Below the pieces are notes generated by a model. The model saw only the letters and a list, made by a program, of their open reading frames with translations, searched no databases and was not told the origin of the DNA. A DNA stretch of 49,447 nucleotides from Bacillota bacterium. GTDB lineage: Bacteria; Bacillota; Clostridia; Lachnospirales; Lachnospiraceae. The position numbers were made by a program, and so were the translations under genes. Position 1 is the stretch's first letter; the number at the start of each line of letters is the position of its first letter. Positions 8,599 to 16,249 of this stretch are shown piece after piece. The DNA is taken from positions 1 through 49,447 of the forward strand of contig JAEZTJ010000018.1 in NCBI GenBank assembly GCA_023421505.1, in the 5' to 3' direction.

Positions 8599-9444
8599 AT
8601 GAGGAAAAGTATAAAAGCATGGGCGTTTTTAGCACCAAGCTTCATAGGAGTCATCCTGTTTGTATTAATACCCTTTGGAGATGCAGTCAGAAGATCCTTC
8701 TTTGAAGCCATGAGTGACAGGTTTGTAGGAGTGGATAATTACATAAGCGTCATACATAATAGAGCATTTCAAATGGCTGTGGGCAATACCGTAAGATTTA
8801 CTTCGGTATGTGTTCCTATATTATTACTGCTATCCTTAATGGTATCGGTTATGATAAGCAGTCTTAAAAAATACAAGAGTTTCTTTAAGACCGCCTTTCT
8901 CATCCCCATGGCCATTCCGGTGGCAAGCGTGGTGTTTTTATGGAAGGTAGTATTTCATCCGAGTGGGTTTTTGAATGTACTGCTTTCCAGACTGGGTATG
9001 GAGGGGGTTGACTGGGTTAGCACAAAGGCCTTTCCTATCTTGGTAATAAGTTATCTGTGGAAGAACCTTGGATATGATATGGTGCTCTGGATTACCGGAA
9101 TCGATCAAATATCGGCAGCCTTATATGAGGCAGCCTCTGTGGATGGAGCAAATGCATGGAAGAAATTTTGGTATATTACCTTACCGGGTTTGCTTCCCAC
9201 GGTTTTTATTGTATCAATACTGTCTCTATTAAACACCTTTAAGGTGTTTCGTGAGGCATATCTGATTGCCGGAACCTATCCAAAAGATGATAGCATTTAT
9301 ATGCTTCAGCATCTCTTTAATAACTGGTTTACAAAGCTCGATATCCAAAAGATGTGCTCGGCAGCAGTAATGGTAGCGCTGATTATTGTAGTAATTATCC
9401 TGTTGCTGCAAGGTTTAGACAGAAAATTAGGTGAGGAAGAATGA
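8599..9444 (+). CDS. ABC sugar-type permease, MalF/UgpA family
   Basis: A 281-residue inner-membrane protein with six predicted membrane segments. The EAA loop that contacts the ATPase is present: EAASVDGANAWKKFWYITLP near residues 178-197. It overlaps the next permease gene by four bases (ATGA), so the two are translationally coupled and should form the heterodimeric channel for the binding protein at 6309. No ATPase gene is in the operon, so a shared MsmX/UgpC-type ATPase from elsewhere is expected. Confidence 0.9.
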   Translation: MRKSIKAWAFLAPSFIGVILFVLIPFGDAVRRSFFEAMSDRFVGVDNYISVIHNRAFQMAVGNTVRFTSVCVPILLLLSLMVSVMISSLKKYKSFFKTAFLIPMAIPVASVVFLWKVVFHPSGFLNVLLSRLGMEGVDWVSTKAFPILVISYLWKNLGYDMVLWITGIDQISAALYEAASVDGANAWKKFWYITLPGLLPTVFIVSILSLLNTFKVFREAYLIAGTYPKDDSIYMLQHLFNNWFTKLDIQKMCSAAVMVALIIVVIILLLQGLDRKLGEEE

Positions 9445-10298
9445 GTATATTCTTAAGCTTAAAAAGAAAACTTAATATGCTTTTACTTACCATATTATCA
9501 CTAATTGCTGTCCTTCCGCTTTGGCTTGTTATTGCCGGTTCCTTTTTCGGCCCCGGTGAATTTGCGGAGAATTTTTCGGCGGTTTTAAATAATACTTCAG
9601 GAAATGTATCCTGGCCGTTGTTTCCGAAATATCCGACTCTACGCTCCTATGTTGAGCTTCTGCTTGATACACCGAGGTTTTTTGTGGTGTTTTGGAACTC
9701 CTGCAAGCAGGTGTTCCTTTCTCTGCTGGGACAACTAATCATTGGGGTCCCGGCTGCATGGAGCTTTGCGAAATTCAACTTTAAAGGGAAAAAAACTATT
9801 TTTACCTTGTATATTATTTTGATGATAATGCCTTTTCAGGTAACGATGGTATCTACCTATTTGGCGCTGGATCAATTTCATTTACTGGATAGCCACCTAG
9901 CCATTATTTTGCCGGCAGCCTTCTCCACCTTTCCGGTATTTATCATGGTTAAATTCTTTAAGGCTATCCCTAAATCCTTGTTTGAGGCTGCAAGCATCGA
10001 CGGAGCAGGCGAATGGAGAATGTTTTGGAATATCGGAATTCCTATGGGGAGGGGCGGGATTATATCAGCAATGATTCTGGACTTCCTAGAGCTTTGGAAT
10101 GCAATTGAGCAGCCGCTCAATTATATAAAAACAAGTAGCCGGTGGCCATTAACCCTGTATCTTCCTAATATTTCAGGTGAAAAGGCCGGTATAGCACTGG
10201 TTGGTTCGGTAATTATGCTGCTACCGGCACTATTACTTTTTCTGAATGGACAGAAATATCTGGAGCAGGGAATTATGGTATCCGGAATAAAAGAATAA
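9441..10298 (+). CDS. ABC sugar-type permease, MalG/UgpE family
   Basis: A 285-residue membrane protein, partner of the preceding permease. The EAA loop reads EAASIDGAGEWRMFWNIGIP near residues 180-199. The N-terminal outside loop (LRSYVELLLDTPRFF) and six membrane helices are typical of MalG-like subunits. The start overlaps the stop of the upstream gene. The adaptor gene follows after 20 bases, joining importer and adaptor parts in one transcript. Confidence 0.9.
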   Translation: MSIFLSLKRKLNMLLLTILSLIAVLPLWLVIAGSFFGPGEFAENFSAVLNNTSGNVSWPLFPKYPTLRSYVELLLDTPRFFVVFWNSCKQVFLSLLGQLIIGVPAAWSFAKFNFKGKKTIFTLYIILMIMPFQVTMVSTYLALDQFHLLDSHLAIILPAAFSTFPVFIMVKFFKAIPKSLFEAASIDGAGEWRMFWNIGIPMGRGGIISAMILDFLELWNAIEQPLNYIKTSSRWPLTLYLPNISGEKAGIALVGSVIMLLPALLLFLNGQKYLEQGIMVSGIKE

Positions 10299-10318
10299 AG
10301 GGCTTTAGGTGATGAGAT

Positions 10319-12532
10319 ATGAAAAAAGTGAAAACTATGATAAAAACTGAATATGAAAAAACATTACCGGAAAATAAAAAGACTGAGAAATTTTCCGCCT
10401 CGCATGTGGCAGGCAAGCTGTTGATTTTGTTCTTTGCCTTAATAATTATATTTACTATTGTATCCAGAGCGTTGGCATCCGTTACAGTAGCAAGAGTAAT
10501 GGCTGGTAATCCGCAAAGGGATAGATTGGTATACTCTATAGCAGGCACAGGGGAGATAGTACCGGAGGCGGAGAAGCAATTTATAGCATTACCGGGATAT
10601 CGTATTGATGATGTATATGTAAAGGCAGGGGAAGAGGTAGACGTTGGTACGGTTTTATATGCCTACAGCATGGAGGATTTACAGGATAAATATTCTTCCA
10701 TAGAAAATGAGATTAAGAAGATCGAGCTATTAATAGCCGAGGAGCGCTTAAGGCAGCAACCTTCTGAAACTAAGCCCTCACAGTCTGCTATTTTATCCCT
10801 AAAGCAGGCCAAGGAGAATTTGGAAGTGGCGAATACAAAGCTAGATGAGGCCCAGAAGGATTACGAAAATAGTATGAAGAGTTCAAAGGATAAGCTACTT
10901 GAGAATAAAAATAAGGAATATGAAGCTGCTATGAAAAGCTATGAGACCTTGCTATATTCTCAGGAAAAGCAGCTCCTGCTATCTGAAAGAGCAGTGGAGG
11001 ATGCAGCCACAGCTTTAGAACGGACAGGTGAGACAAAATCCAATATTAGGCTATTAATTGTTAATTATAAAGACGCAATCTTAAGTAAAGATAAGATGAA
11101 TATATATCTTGCGCAAGAGGCTATATTTGAAGCTTTTTATGGTGGTGCCGAGACTTATGAGAAGCATAAGGATGCGGTATATACGAAAGCATTGGAAGTG
11201 ATGGGAGAAGGATATTATCTGTGGTATCCGCAGTATAATATCCTGAATTATGAAGAGCAGGTATATACTTTTAAGGATAAACTTCAAAAGGCCCAGAACA
11301 GTTCCGATCCTTCGATTAACTCCGAGCAAAACAGGAGAACCTTGAGTGAAGAATATGAGAGAGCAGTGAATGCTTTTATATCATATCTTGAGGAGTATGA
11401 GAGGCAAATTAATCTTCTGGAAGGTGCCTATTATAAAGAAAGTAGTGAGCTTAAAAAATTAAGAAGGAATGACAAGCTATTAAAAGACTATCTCACACAA
11501 TTATATATATCAATTGAAAAGGGAGCTGATTCTGAGGCACAGGAAAAAAAACTGTTTGATTTCTTATATGGTGATAAGCAAAAGGAAATAGAGCAGGACG
11601 TCAAAGAAAAGACACTGACGCTAACAAGAGCTGAGGAAGATTATGAATTATTAGAAAAAGAATTCGAGATTGCTAGAACTGATTTACAGGAAAAAAATAC
11701 TGAGCTTAAGAATGTTATCAAAAGTATGGAAGATGGAACCTATGATTATGAGGAGGCCTTGGAGGGTAAAAGACAAGCCGTAGAAGCTGCACAGGAAGCG
11801 GTCAGGATAGCAAAGCAGGCGGTAGAAATGAATAATTTAAAGGAAGCTGCACCCAGTGATCAGAATAGCAAACAAATTTCTGAGTTAGTTTTACAAGGCC
11901 ATATGATTGACTTGGATATAAAAAAACAAGAGCTTAATGAGATAGAGATACTTATGGAAGACTCCGGAGAAGTTAAGTCTCCTGAGAAAGGTGTTGTTAC
12001 CCTCGTGGGGGTGGAGGCAGGTAAGACGACTACAGGAGAAGAGATGATAAGGCTGGGCTTTGGGGATTATGTATTTAGAGCGGAGTTTGATAGAGAAGCT
12101 GCAGCAAACATAATAGCCGGGGTCACGGCAAACATTTACTTAGAAGGTACAAGTAAGTTAGTAGAAGTAGAAATAGAGAAGGTTGCATTACTTAAAAATG
12201 GAATGTCTGAAATGACGGCAAGGATGCCGGAAGATGAATACATATTAGGCGAGAAGGCAGAGTTTAAGATAACGACCCAGTCCGAGCAATTTGATCTGTG
12301 TATTCCGATACAGGCTCTTCATAAAGATAATTACGGCGATTATGTTCTGATAACAAGAGAGCAGGAGGACATACTTGGAAAGCTGTTAATCGCTGAGCGC
12401 ATAGATGTTACTATATTAGACAAGGGCAGCAGAACAGTGGCTGTAGATGGAGCAATATCCTCAAATAGCCAAGTTATTACTGACAGCAATAAATATATTA
12501 ATGCAGGAGATAGGGTTCGTATTGATTATTAA
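10319..12532 (+). CDS. Very long HlyD/MacA-like membrane fusion (adaptor) protein
   Basis: A 737-residue protein with one N-terminal membrane segment (about 30-55), then a lipoyl-like half (GTGEIVPEAEKQFIALPGYR), a long Glu/Lys-rich coiled-coil region covering roughly residues 95-540, and the returning barrel half (GEVKSPEKGVVTLVGVEAGK) with a C-terminal beta domain (YILGEKAEFKITTQSEQFDL). This is the MacA/HlyD order, but the usual length is 350-450, so the hairpin is much enlarged. In Gram-positives such adaptors work with MacB/FtsX-type proteins, and a candidate is the next gene. Pairing with sugar-type importer genes is unusual. Confidence 0.82.
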   Translation: MKKVKTMIKTEYEKTLPENKKTEKFSASHVAGKLLILFFALIIIFTIVSRALASVTVARVMAGNPQRDRLVYSIAGTGEIVPEAEKQFIALPGYRIDDVYVKAGEEVDVGTVLYAYSMEDLQDKYSSIENEIKKIELLIAEERLRQQPSETKPSQSAILSLKQAKENLEVANTKLDEAQKDYENSMKSSKDKLLENKNKEYEAAMKSYETLLYSQEKQLLLSERAVEDAATALERTGETKSNIRLLIVNYKDAILSKDKMNIYLAQEAIFEAFYGGAETYEKHKDAVYTKALEVMGEGYYLWYPQYNILNYEEQVYTFKDKLQKAQNSSDPSINSEQNRRTLSEEYERAVNAFISYLEEYERQINLLEGAYYKESSELKKLRRNDKLLKDYLTQLYISIEKGADSEAQEKKLFDFLYGDKQKEIEQDVKEKTLTLTRAEEDYELLEKEFEIARTDLQEKNTELKNVIKSMEDGTYDYEEALEGKRQAVEAAQEAVRIAKQAVEMNNLKEAAPSDQNSKQISELVLQGHMIDLDIKKQELNEIEILMEDSGEVKSPEKGVVTLVGVEAGKTTTGEEMIRLGFGDYVFRAEFDREAAANIIAGVTANIYLEGTSKLVEVEIEKVALLKNGMSEMTARMPEDEYILGEKAEFKITTQSEQFDLCIPIQALHKDNYGDYVLITREQEDILGKLLIAERIDVTILDKGSRTVAVDGAISSNSQVITDSNKYINAGDRVRIDY

Positions 12533-12547
12533 TCCGGGGAGCATACA

Positions 12548-13630
12548 ATGAGACGTAAGATTGTATTTCAAAGGAATTACAAGATGTTAATATGGAAGTT
12601 TATTATTTTAATATTCAGTATAATTTTTTGGATTGCATCTATTATTAATCAAACTTACATATCAGATTATCATGGAGCTGTCAGTATAAGATATAAAGAG
12701 CCTATATTAACTAGTCAGGAGATAGATAATATAATTGAGGCCATGATCTCAAGGGAAGATAATAATATACCGGAAGTAACTCTATGGCAGAGAGATGAGG
12801 ATATTATACTTACCAATGAAGTAGGAAATACATCTGTAAGTATTGGACTAATAACAGTGGCTGGAGATATGACAAAGGTATATCCCGATTCTATGTTATA
12901 TGGCGGTTACCTGTCCAAGGGGGATGATTTAGGCTGCGTTATTGATAGAAATACGGCATATAAGCTGTTTCATACAGAAAATGCAGTAGGACTTACAATA
13001 AGCCTGAATAATAAAGATTATATCATAAATGGCATAATGCAAGGGATAGGCAGCAATACTATGATAATTCAGGAAGAAAAGCAGGTGGTAACGGAGAAAG
13101 AGGGTATAAAATACAGTTGTATGGAGCTTGTGTTTTCTGATACCGAAAACGCAAAGTATTTGGCTGAGAACTTCATTAATACGAATAGCCTTGGTACCCC
13201 TATAGCATATATTGATGGCTATATGTATCAGAAGATTTCATACCTTCTGATCCACATTCCCTTATGGTTTAGTGCTATGTTACTAATCTTATATTTTGCT
13301 CGTAAGGTTAATAAACTGAAAGCCTCCCGGGTGTTATTCGTGAGTGGCTGGTTTGGAATTATCCTATTAAGCGCCATCCTTATCAGAATAACGAATGTGC
13401 ATTTTTATTATTCAAGCTCACAGCTTCCCACACTCTGGTCTGATTTTGATTTCTGGGGTAATCAGTGGAAGATGCTTAAAAACTCTTTTGGCGGTACAGA
13501 GGGTAGTATACTTTTTTATAAGGATATCGTGCTAAAGAAAAGAATGGTATTCGTACTAAGCGGAGTAATGATAGCGGTACTTTCGCAAGCGATGGGTATT
13601 AAGGTGCCAGGGACTACGATCAAACTATGA
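12548..13630 (+). CDS. MacB/FtsX-like membrane protein
   Basis: A 360-residue membrane protein: one membrane segment at about residues 14-34, a ~190-residue outside region with the feel of a MacB periplasmic core domain (ITVAGDMTKVYPDSMLYGGY, then VGLTISLNNKDYIINGIMQG), then helices near 232-252, 262-282 and 335-352. The layout resembles MacB/FtsX permeases but the C-terminal helices are poorly conserved and there is no ATPase domain. It is last in the operon, 15 bases after the adaptor gene, and is its natural partner. A strong terminator follows. The family call is by layout and is moderate. Confidence 0.6.
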   Translation: MRRKIVFQRNYKMLIWKFIILIFSIIFWIASIINQTYISDYHGAVSIRYKEPILTSQEIDNIIEAMISREDNNIPEVTLWQRDEDIILTNEVGNTSVSIGLITVAGDMTKVYPDSMLYGGYLSKGDDLGCVIDRNTAYKLFHTENAVGLTISLNNKDYIINGIMQGIGSNTMIIQEEKQVVTEKEGIKYSCMELVFSDTENAKYLAENFINTNSLGTPIAYIDGYMYQKISYLLIHIPLWFSAMLLILYFARKVNKLKASRVLFVSGWFGIILLSAILIRITNVHFYYSSSQLPTLWSDFDFWGNQWKMLKNSFGGTEGSILFYKDIVLKKRMVFVLSGVMIAVLSQAMGIKVPGTTIKL

Positions 13631-13688
13631 GTATTTTAATTCTACACGACTTACTTATATAATTACATAACTAAAGTGGATAGTGGGG

Positions 13689-13741
13689 AAAAGGGGATTT
13701 TGCAAAATAGCTGATTAGCTATGGAGCAAAATCCCCTTTTT
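13689..13741 (+). terminator. Strong terminator of the transporter operon
   Basis: AAAAGGGGATTTTGC (13689-13703) pairs perfectly with GCAAAATCCCCTTTT, with an inner ATAGCT/AGCTAT stem, and ends in a T-run. It is also the left half of a repeated element (second copy at 25011). Confidence 0.85.
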
Positions 13742-13795
13742 ATGTCCTTAAATAGAAATTACGGATTCCGAAGAATCCGCAAGGATGACCGTAAC
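13689..13795 (+). repeat. Terminator-plus-palindrome repeat, copy 1
   Basis: The terminator hairpin is followed by CTTAAAT, then the small palindrome CGGATTC-CGAA-GAATCCG (13762-13779) and GCAA. The same order with many identical bases recurs at 25011-25115. Both copies sit immediately upstream of a broken gene. Confidence 0.7.
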
Positions 13796-13874
13796 AAAGT
13801 GAAAGGGTATTAACTGAATGTTATGCTTATATAAATAATTCCTAATATAATAGATGAATATAGATTTGACATAA

Positions 13875-14249
13875 ATCTATATTGACGTCGATGAAATGAT
13901 CTTACCAAAAGGTGCAATAGCAGCTCATGAAGGAGAAAAGGTATTAATTCCTATTAATATGAGGGATGGAAGTATACTTGCAGTCGGTAAGGGGAACCCG
14001 GAATGGAATTATTCTGCTCCGCATGGTGCTGGAAGAGTGATGTCCAGAAAAATGGCCAAAGAGATTCTTAGCATTGATGATTATAGGAATGTTATGAAGG
14101 GTATTTATACCACTTCTGTTAATGAACACACATTAGATGAGGCACCTATGGCATACAAATCTTTAGAGGATATCATTGATGTAATTAGTGAAACGGTAAC
14201 CGTTATTGATGTAATGAAGCCAATTTATAATTTTAAAGCATCAGACTAG
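13875..14249 (+). pseudogene. rtcB: 5'-truncated RNA ligase RtcB (C-terminal quarter)
   Basis: The frame opens after a TAA at 13872 and reads IDVDEMILPKGAIAAHEGE, then MRDGSILAVGKGNPEWN, SAPHGAGRVMSR, YTTSVNEHTLDEAPMAYK and ends KPIYNFKASD. These are the well-conserved last ~120 residues of RtcB, the GTP- and Mn-dependent RNA 3'-phosphate/5'-OH ligase of about 400 residues. The guanylylated active-site His lies in the HGAGR segment and is retained, but the N-terminal metal-binding core is absent. An ATG at 13896 could start a 117-residue product, yet no ribosome binding site is clear. It is best read as a decayed gene next to tRNA genes. Confidence 0.85.
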
Positions 14250-14272
14250 GAACTTTTTGTTCCTGTCTGATG
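14239..14272 (+). terminator. Long hairpin over the rtcB-remnant stop codon
   Basis: CATCAGAC(T)AGGAAC and GTTCCTGTCTGATG form a ~14-bp stem with one bulge around a TTTTT loop. It covers the TAG of the rtcB remnant. There is no T-run after it, so it may be a processing or attenuation structure rather than a terminator. Confidence 0.45.
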
Positions 14273-14293
14273 ACGGAACAGGGGGAAGGAACA

Positions 14294-14602
14294 ATGGTTA
14301 TTATTCCGACCATTAATATGGTCAGAACCGGACAAAATATCATGAAATTAAGAGATGAGAACAGAATGTCTGTTAAAGATTTGCAGGACATATTTGGGTT
14401 TGCGACACCACAGGCAATCTACAAGTGGCAACATGGAACTGCATTACCGTCAGTGGATAATCTAGTTATATTAGCGGCAGTTTTTCATGCACTTATCGAA
14501 GATATTCTTGTAATAGATGAGAATATAAATATACAGGTTAGCGCTTGTAAAGAATTAAGAAACAGATTTAAGCTGCAAATCTGTTATGGTTCCCTGGTCT
14601 AA
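14294..14602 (+). CDS. Small XRE-like helix-turn-helix protein
   Basis: About 102 residues from the ATG at 14294, which has GGGGGAAGGA three bases ahead; an upstream ATG at 14270 lies in the preceding hairpin and is less likely. Residues ~14-67 form a Cro/C1-type domain: QNIMKLRDENRMSVKDLQDI, ATPQAIYKWQHGTALPSVDN. The last five codons run into the tRNA-Glu gene that starts at 14588, so the C-terminus may be an accident of decay or the gene may be co-transcribed with the tRNAs. It probably regulated the rtcB/tRNA locus; that is inference from position. Confidence 0.7.
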   Translation: MVIIPTINMVRTGQNIMKLRDENRMSVKDLQDIFGFATPQAIYKWQHGTALPSVDNLVILAAVFHALIEDILVIDENINIQVSACKELRNRFKLQICYGSLV

Positions 14603-14660
14603 TGGCTAGGACACCAGTCTTTCATGCTGGTAATGCTGGGTTCAAATCCCGCGGGAATTA
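14588..14660 (+). tRNA. tRNA-Glu (UUC), divergent
   Basis: A full cloverleaf: acceptor GGTTCCC/GGGAATT (two G-U pairs at the end), D-stem GTCT/GGAC, anticodon stem CCAGT/GCTGG around CTTTCAT (anticodon TTC), T-loop TTCAAAT. The outermost T-stem pair is a C-C mismatch. CCA is not encoded. The gene overlaps the end of the XRE reading frame. Confidence 0.85.
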
Positions 14661-14665
14661 TTTAT

Positions 14666-14748
14666 GGATGGGTATGCCTAGTGGCGAGGGCAAGTGACTG
14701 TAAATCACTCACGAAGAAACAACGCAGGTTCGATTCCTGCCCCATCCA
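14666..14748 (+). tRNA. tRNA-Tyr (GUA) with weak variable arm
   Basis: Acceptor GGATGGG/CCCATCC is perfect, anticodon stem AGTGA/TCACT surrounds CTGTAAA (anticodon GTA), T-arm GCAGG-TTCGATT-CCTGC is perfect. The variable region (CACGAAGAAACAAC) has class II length but no obvious stem, unlike ordinary bacterial tRNA-Tyr. CCA is not encoded. It begins six bases after tRNA-Glu. Confidence 0.88.
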
Positions 14749-14752
14749 CTTT

Positions 14753-14840
14753 GGAAAGGTGGCCAAGATGGCTTAAGGCAATGCATAGCTAATGCGTCGT
14801 ATGCGAAAGTGTACCGGAGGTTTAAATCCTATACTTTCCA
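14753..14840 (+). tRNA. Degenerate tRNA-Ser (GCU), possible pseudogene
   Basis: Anticodon stem ATGCA/TGCGT around TAGCTAA gives anticodon GCT, with a long variable arm (GTA...TAC), so a class II serine tRNA. Position 33 is A instead of the near-universal U, the T-loop is TTTAAAT instead of TTCAAAT, the T-stem has a mismatch and the seventh acceptor pair is G-A. It may be non-functional. It starts five bases after tRNA-Tyr. Confidence 0.65.
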
Positions 14841-14863
14841 TCTGAATTTACTATTATCATAAC

Positions 14864-14900
14864 AAAAAAAGGTACTCTACCAAAATACGGTGAAGTACCT
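14864..14900 (-). terminator. Terminator between convergent tRNA genes
   Basis: AGGTACT and AGTACCT (14870-14876 with 14894-14900) form the stem. On the minus strand it is followed by a run of seven T, terminating tRNA-Gly. In the plus direction GATTTTT follows, so it probably also stops the tRNA cluster. Confidence 0.8.
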
Positions 14901-14908
14901 GATTTTTA

Positions 14909-14979
14909 AGCGGATAACGGGAATCGAACCCGCGTCTCAAGCTTGGGAAGCTCGCATTCTGCCAGTGAACCATATCCGC
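14909..14979 (-). tRNA. tRNA-Gly (CCC)
   Basis: On the minus strand GCGGATA pairs with TATCCGC except for its innermost position detail, the anticodon stem CGAGC/GCTTG encloses TTCCCAA (anticodon CCC), and the T-arm GCGGG-TTCGATT-CCCGT is nearly perfect. This is an ordinary bacterial glycine tRNA, 71 bases, with its own promoter and terminator. CCA is not encoded, so this genome evidently adds CCA after transcription. Confidence 0.93.
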
Positions 14980-14987
14980 ATATTTCT

Positions 14988-15015
14988 ATTTTATAGCTTT
15001 CCGGCAAAATGTCAA
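14988..15015 (-). promoter_or_regulatory. Promoter of tRNA-Gly
   Basis: Read on the minus strand: TTGACA (15015-15010), 16 bp, TAAAAT (14993-14988), ending nine bases before the mature tRNA 5' end. It is a good sigma-A promoter. Confidence 0.7.
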
Positions 15016-15247
15016 TAACAAGAATTCAAAATTAAGACAAATTTGTATTCGTAAAGAAGACTAAAAACTAATTATATGGAAATAATAAGGTTGTAATTGT
15101 CAAATACATTTCTAGGGATTAGTAAACCAAGGAAAATTGGGGCAGGATTTCATACGCATTTCTAGAAGATGAAATTTGTACAACAAGGTTATCGGTATAG
15201 GTATAAATAAATTATTATCGGAGAAAAATATTGTTGAGGTGATAACA

Positions 15248-16126
15248 GTGAAAAAGAACAAATTTACTGAATTTTTTAAAGGGAAAGGTTATTATGTGTT
15301 ATTGTTTGTCGGAGTAATAGCGATAGCTGCGGTTGCTTTAATTGGATCACAATTATCCTCTAACCAAGATGGCGAGGACAAGAACTATGTTGATCTAAAT
15401 GATTCCGATACTGACATAGCCGCCGAAGACGGTAATGAGACGGCTGATAATAACCCGATATCGGATGGGATTGCTAATAATGGAAGTAATTCCGAAGATG
15501 CCGTTACGAATGAAAATGAAGCTGAGGATGTAACAAGTGACGAAGTGGAGTATGAAGATTATTCCGAGGGTACAGGAAACGGCACAAAACAGGCCGATGC
15601 AGATACTGCTAAGGTAGCAGAAGATACTGTACAGACAGCAGGGGACGTAGTGAAGCCGGATAATTCTGCTGCAATCGATGCACTTTCCTTTAAGGCAGAT
15701 GACGGACTTACTTGGCCGATCAGTGGTAATGTTCTTATGAATTACAGTATGGATCATACGATTTATTTTGCTACACTGATGCAGTATAAATGTAATCCGG
15801 CAATTATTATTGATGCAGAAGTGGGTACTGAAGTAAAAGCAGCAACAGATGGTATTGTTACAGCTATTGATGCTGACAATGAGGAGACAGGCTTTACCAT
15901 CACAATGAATATCGGTGACGGCTTTAGTGTTGTTTATGGTCAGCTGAATAAGGATAGCGTATCTCTTAAGGTTGGTGACAGCGTGAAAGAGGGCGACGTA
16001 ATCGGAACGATAGCAGAGCCTACCAAATATTACGCTGTAGAAGGAAGCAATTTATACTTTGAAGTATTAGAAAAAGATAATACCGTAAATCCCATGTTAT
16101 ATCTTCGTGATAAAAACGATCAATAA
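15248..16126 (+). CDS. spoIIQ: SpoIIQ-like LytM-domain protein without zinc ligands
   Basis: About 292 residues from GTG at 15248, which has GAGGTG at a good distance; a longer frame opens at TTG 15176 without one. One membrane segment (KGYYVLLFVGVIAIAAVALI) is followed by a ~130-residue acidic linker and a C-terminal M23/LytM domain (TEVKAATDGIVTAID, VGDSVKEGDVIGTI, NLYFEVLE). In active M23 enzymes the ligands sit in HxGxD, the second His and HxH; here they read NPAII, VVYGQL and NLY, so the domain should be inactive. This fits SpoIIQ, the forespore half of the SpoIIQ-SpoIIIAH channel. An unrelated non-sporulation LytM scaffold remains possible. Confidence 0.72.
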   Translation: MKKNKFTEFFKGKGYYVLLFVGVIAIAAVALIGSQLSSNQDGEDKNYVDLNDSDTDIAAEDGNETADNNPISDGIANNGSNSEDAVTNENEAEDVTSDEVEYEDYSEGTGNGTKQADADTAKVAEDTVQTAGDVVKPDNSAAIDALSFKADDGLTWPISGNVLMNYSMDHTIYFATLMQYKCNPAIIIDAEVGTEVKAATDGIVTAIDADNEETGFTITMNIGDGFSVVYGQLNKDSVSLKVGDSVKEGDVIGTIAEPTKYYAVEGSNLYFEVLEKDNTVNPMLYLRDKNDQ

Positions 16127-16137
16127 AACATAATAAA

Positions 16138-16184
16138 CGAGTGAGGATGACACTAAGGCATGGCCTAAAGGTCTCTCTCACTCG
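16138..16184 (+). terminator. Terminator after the SpoIIQ-like gene
   Basis: CGAGTGAG (16138-16145) pairs with CTCACTCG (16177-16184), followed by ATTTTATTATATTTT. The loop holds a further GGC/GCC pairing. Confidence 0.75.
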
Positions 16185-16249
16185 ATTTTATTATATTTTC
16201 TAATTTACATAAATACTATATACATAGCAATAATAATGGATATTGTACT

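Noticed and set aside
13896..14249. Independent 117-residue functional gene
   Set aside because: It is the C-terminal part of RtcB without ribosome binding site or N-terminal metal core, so a remnant is the simpler reading.
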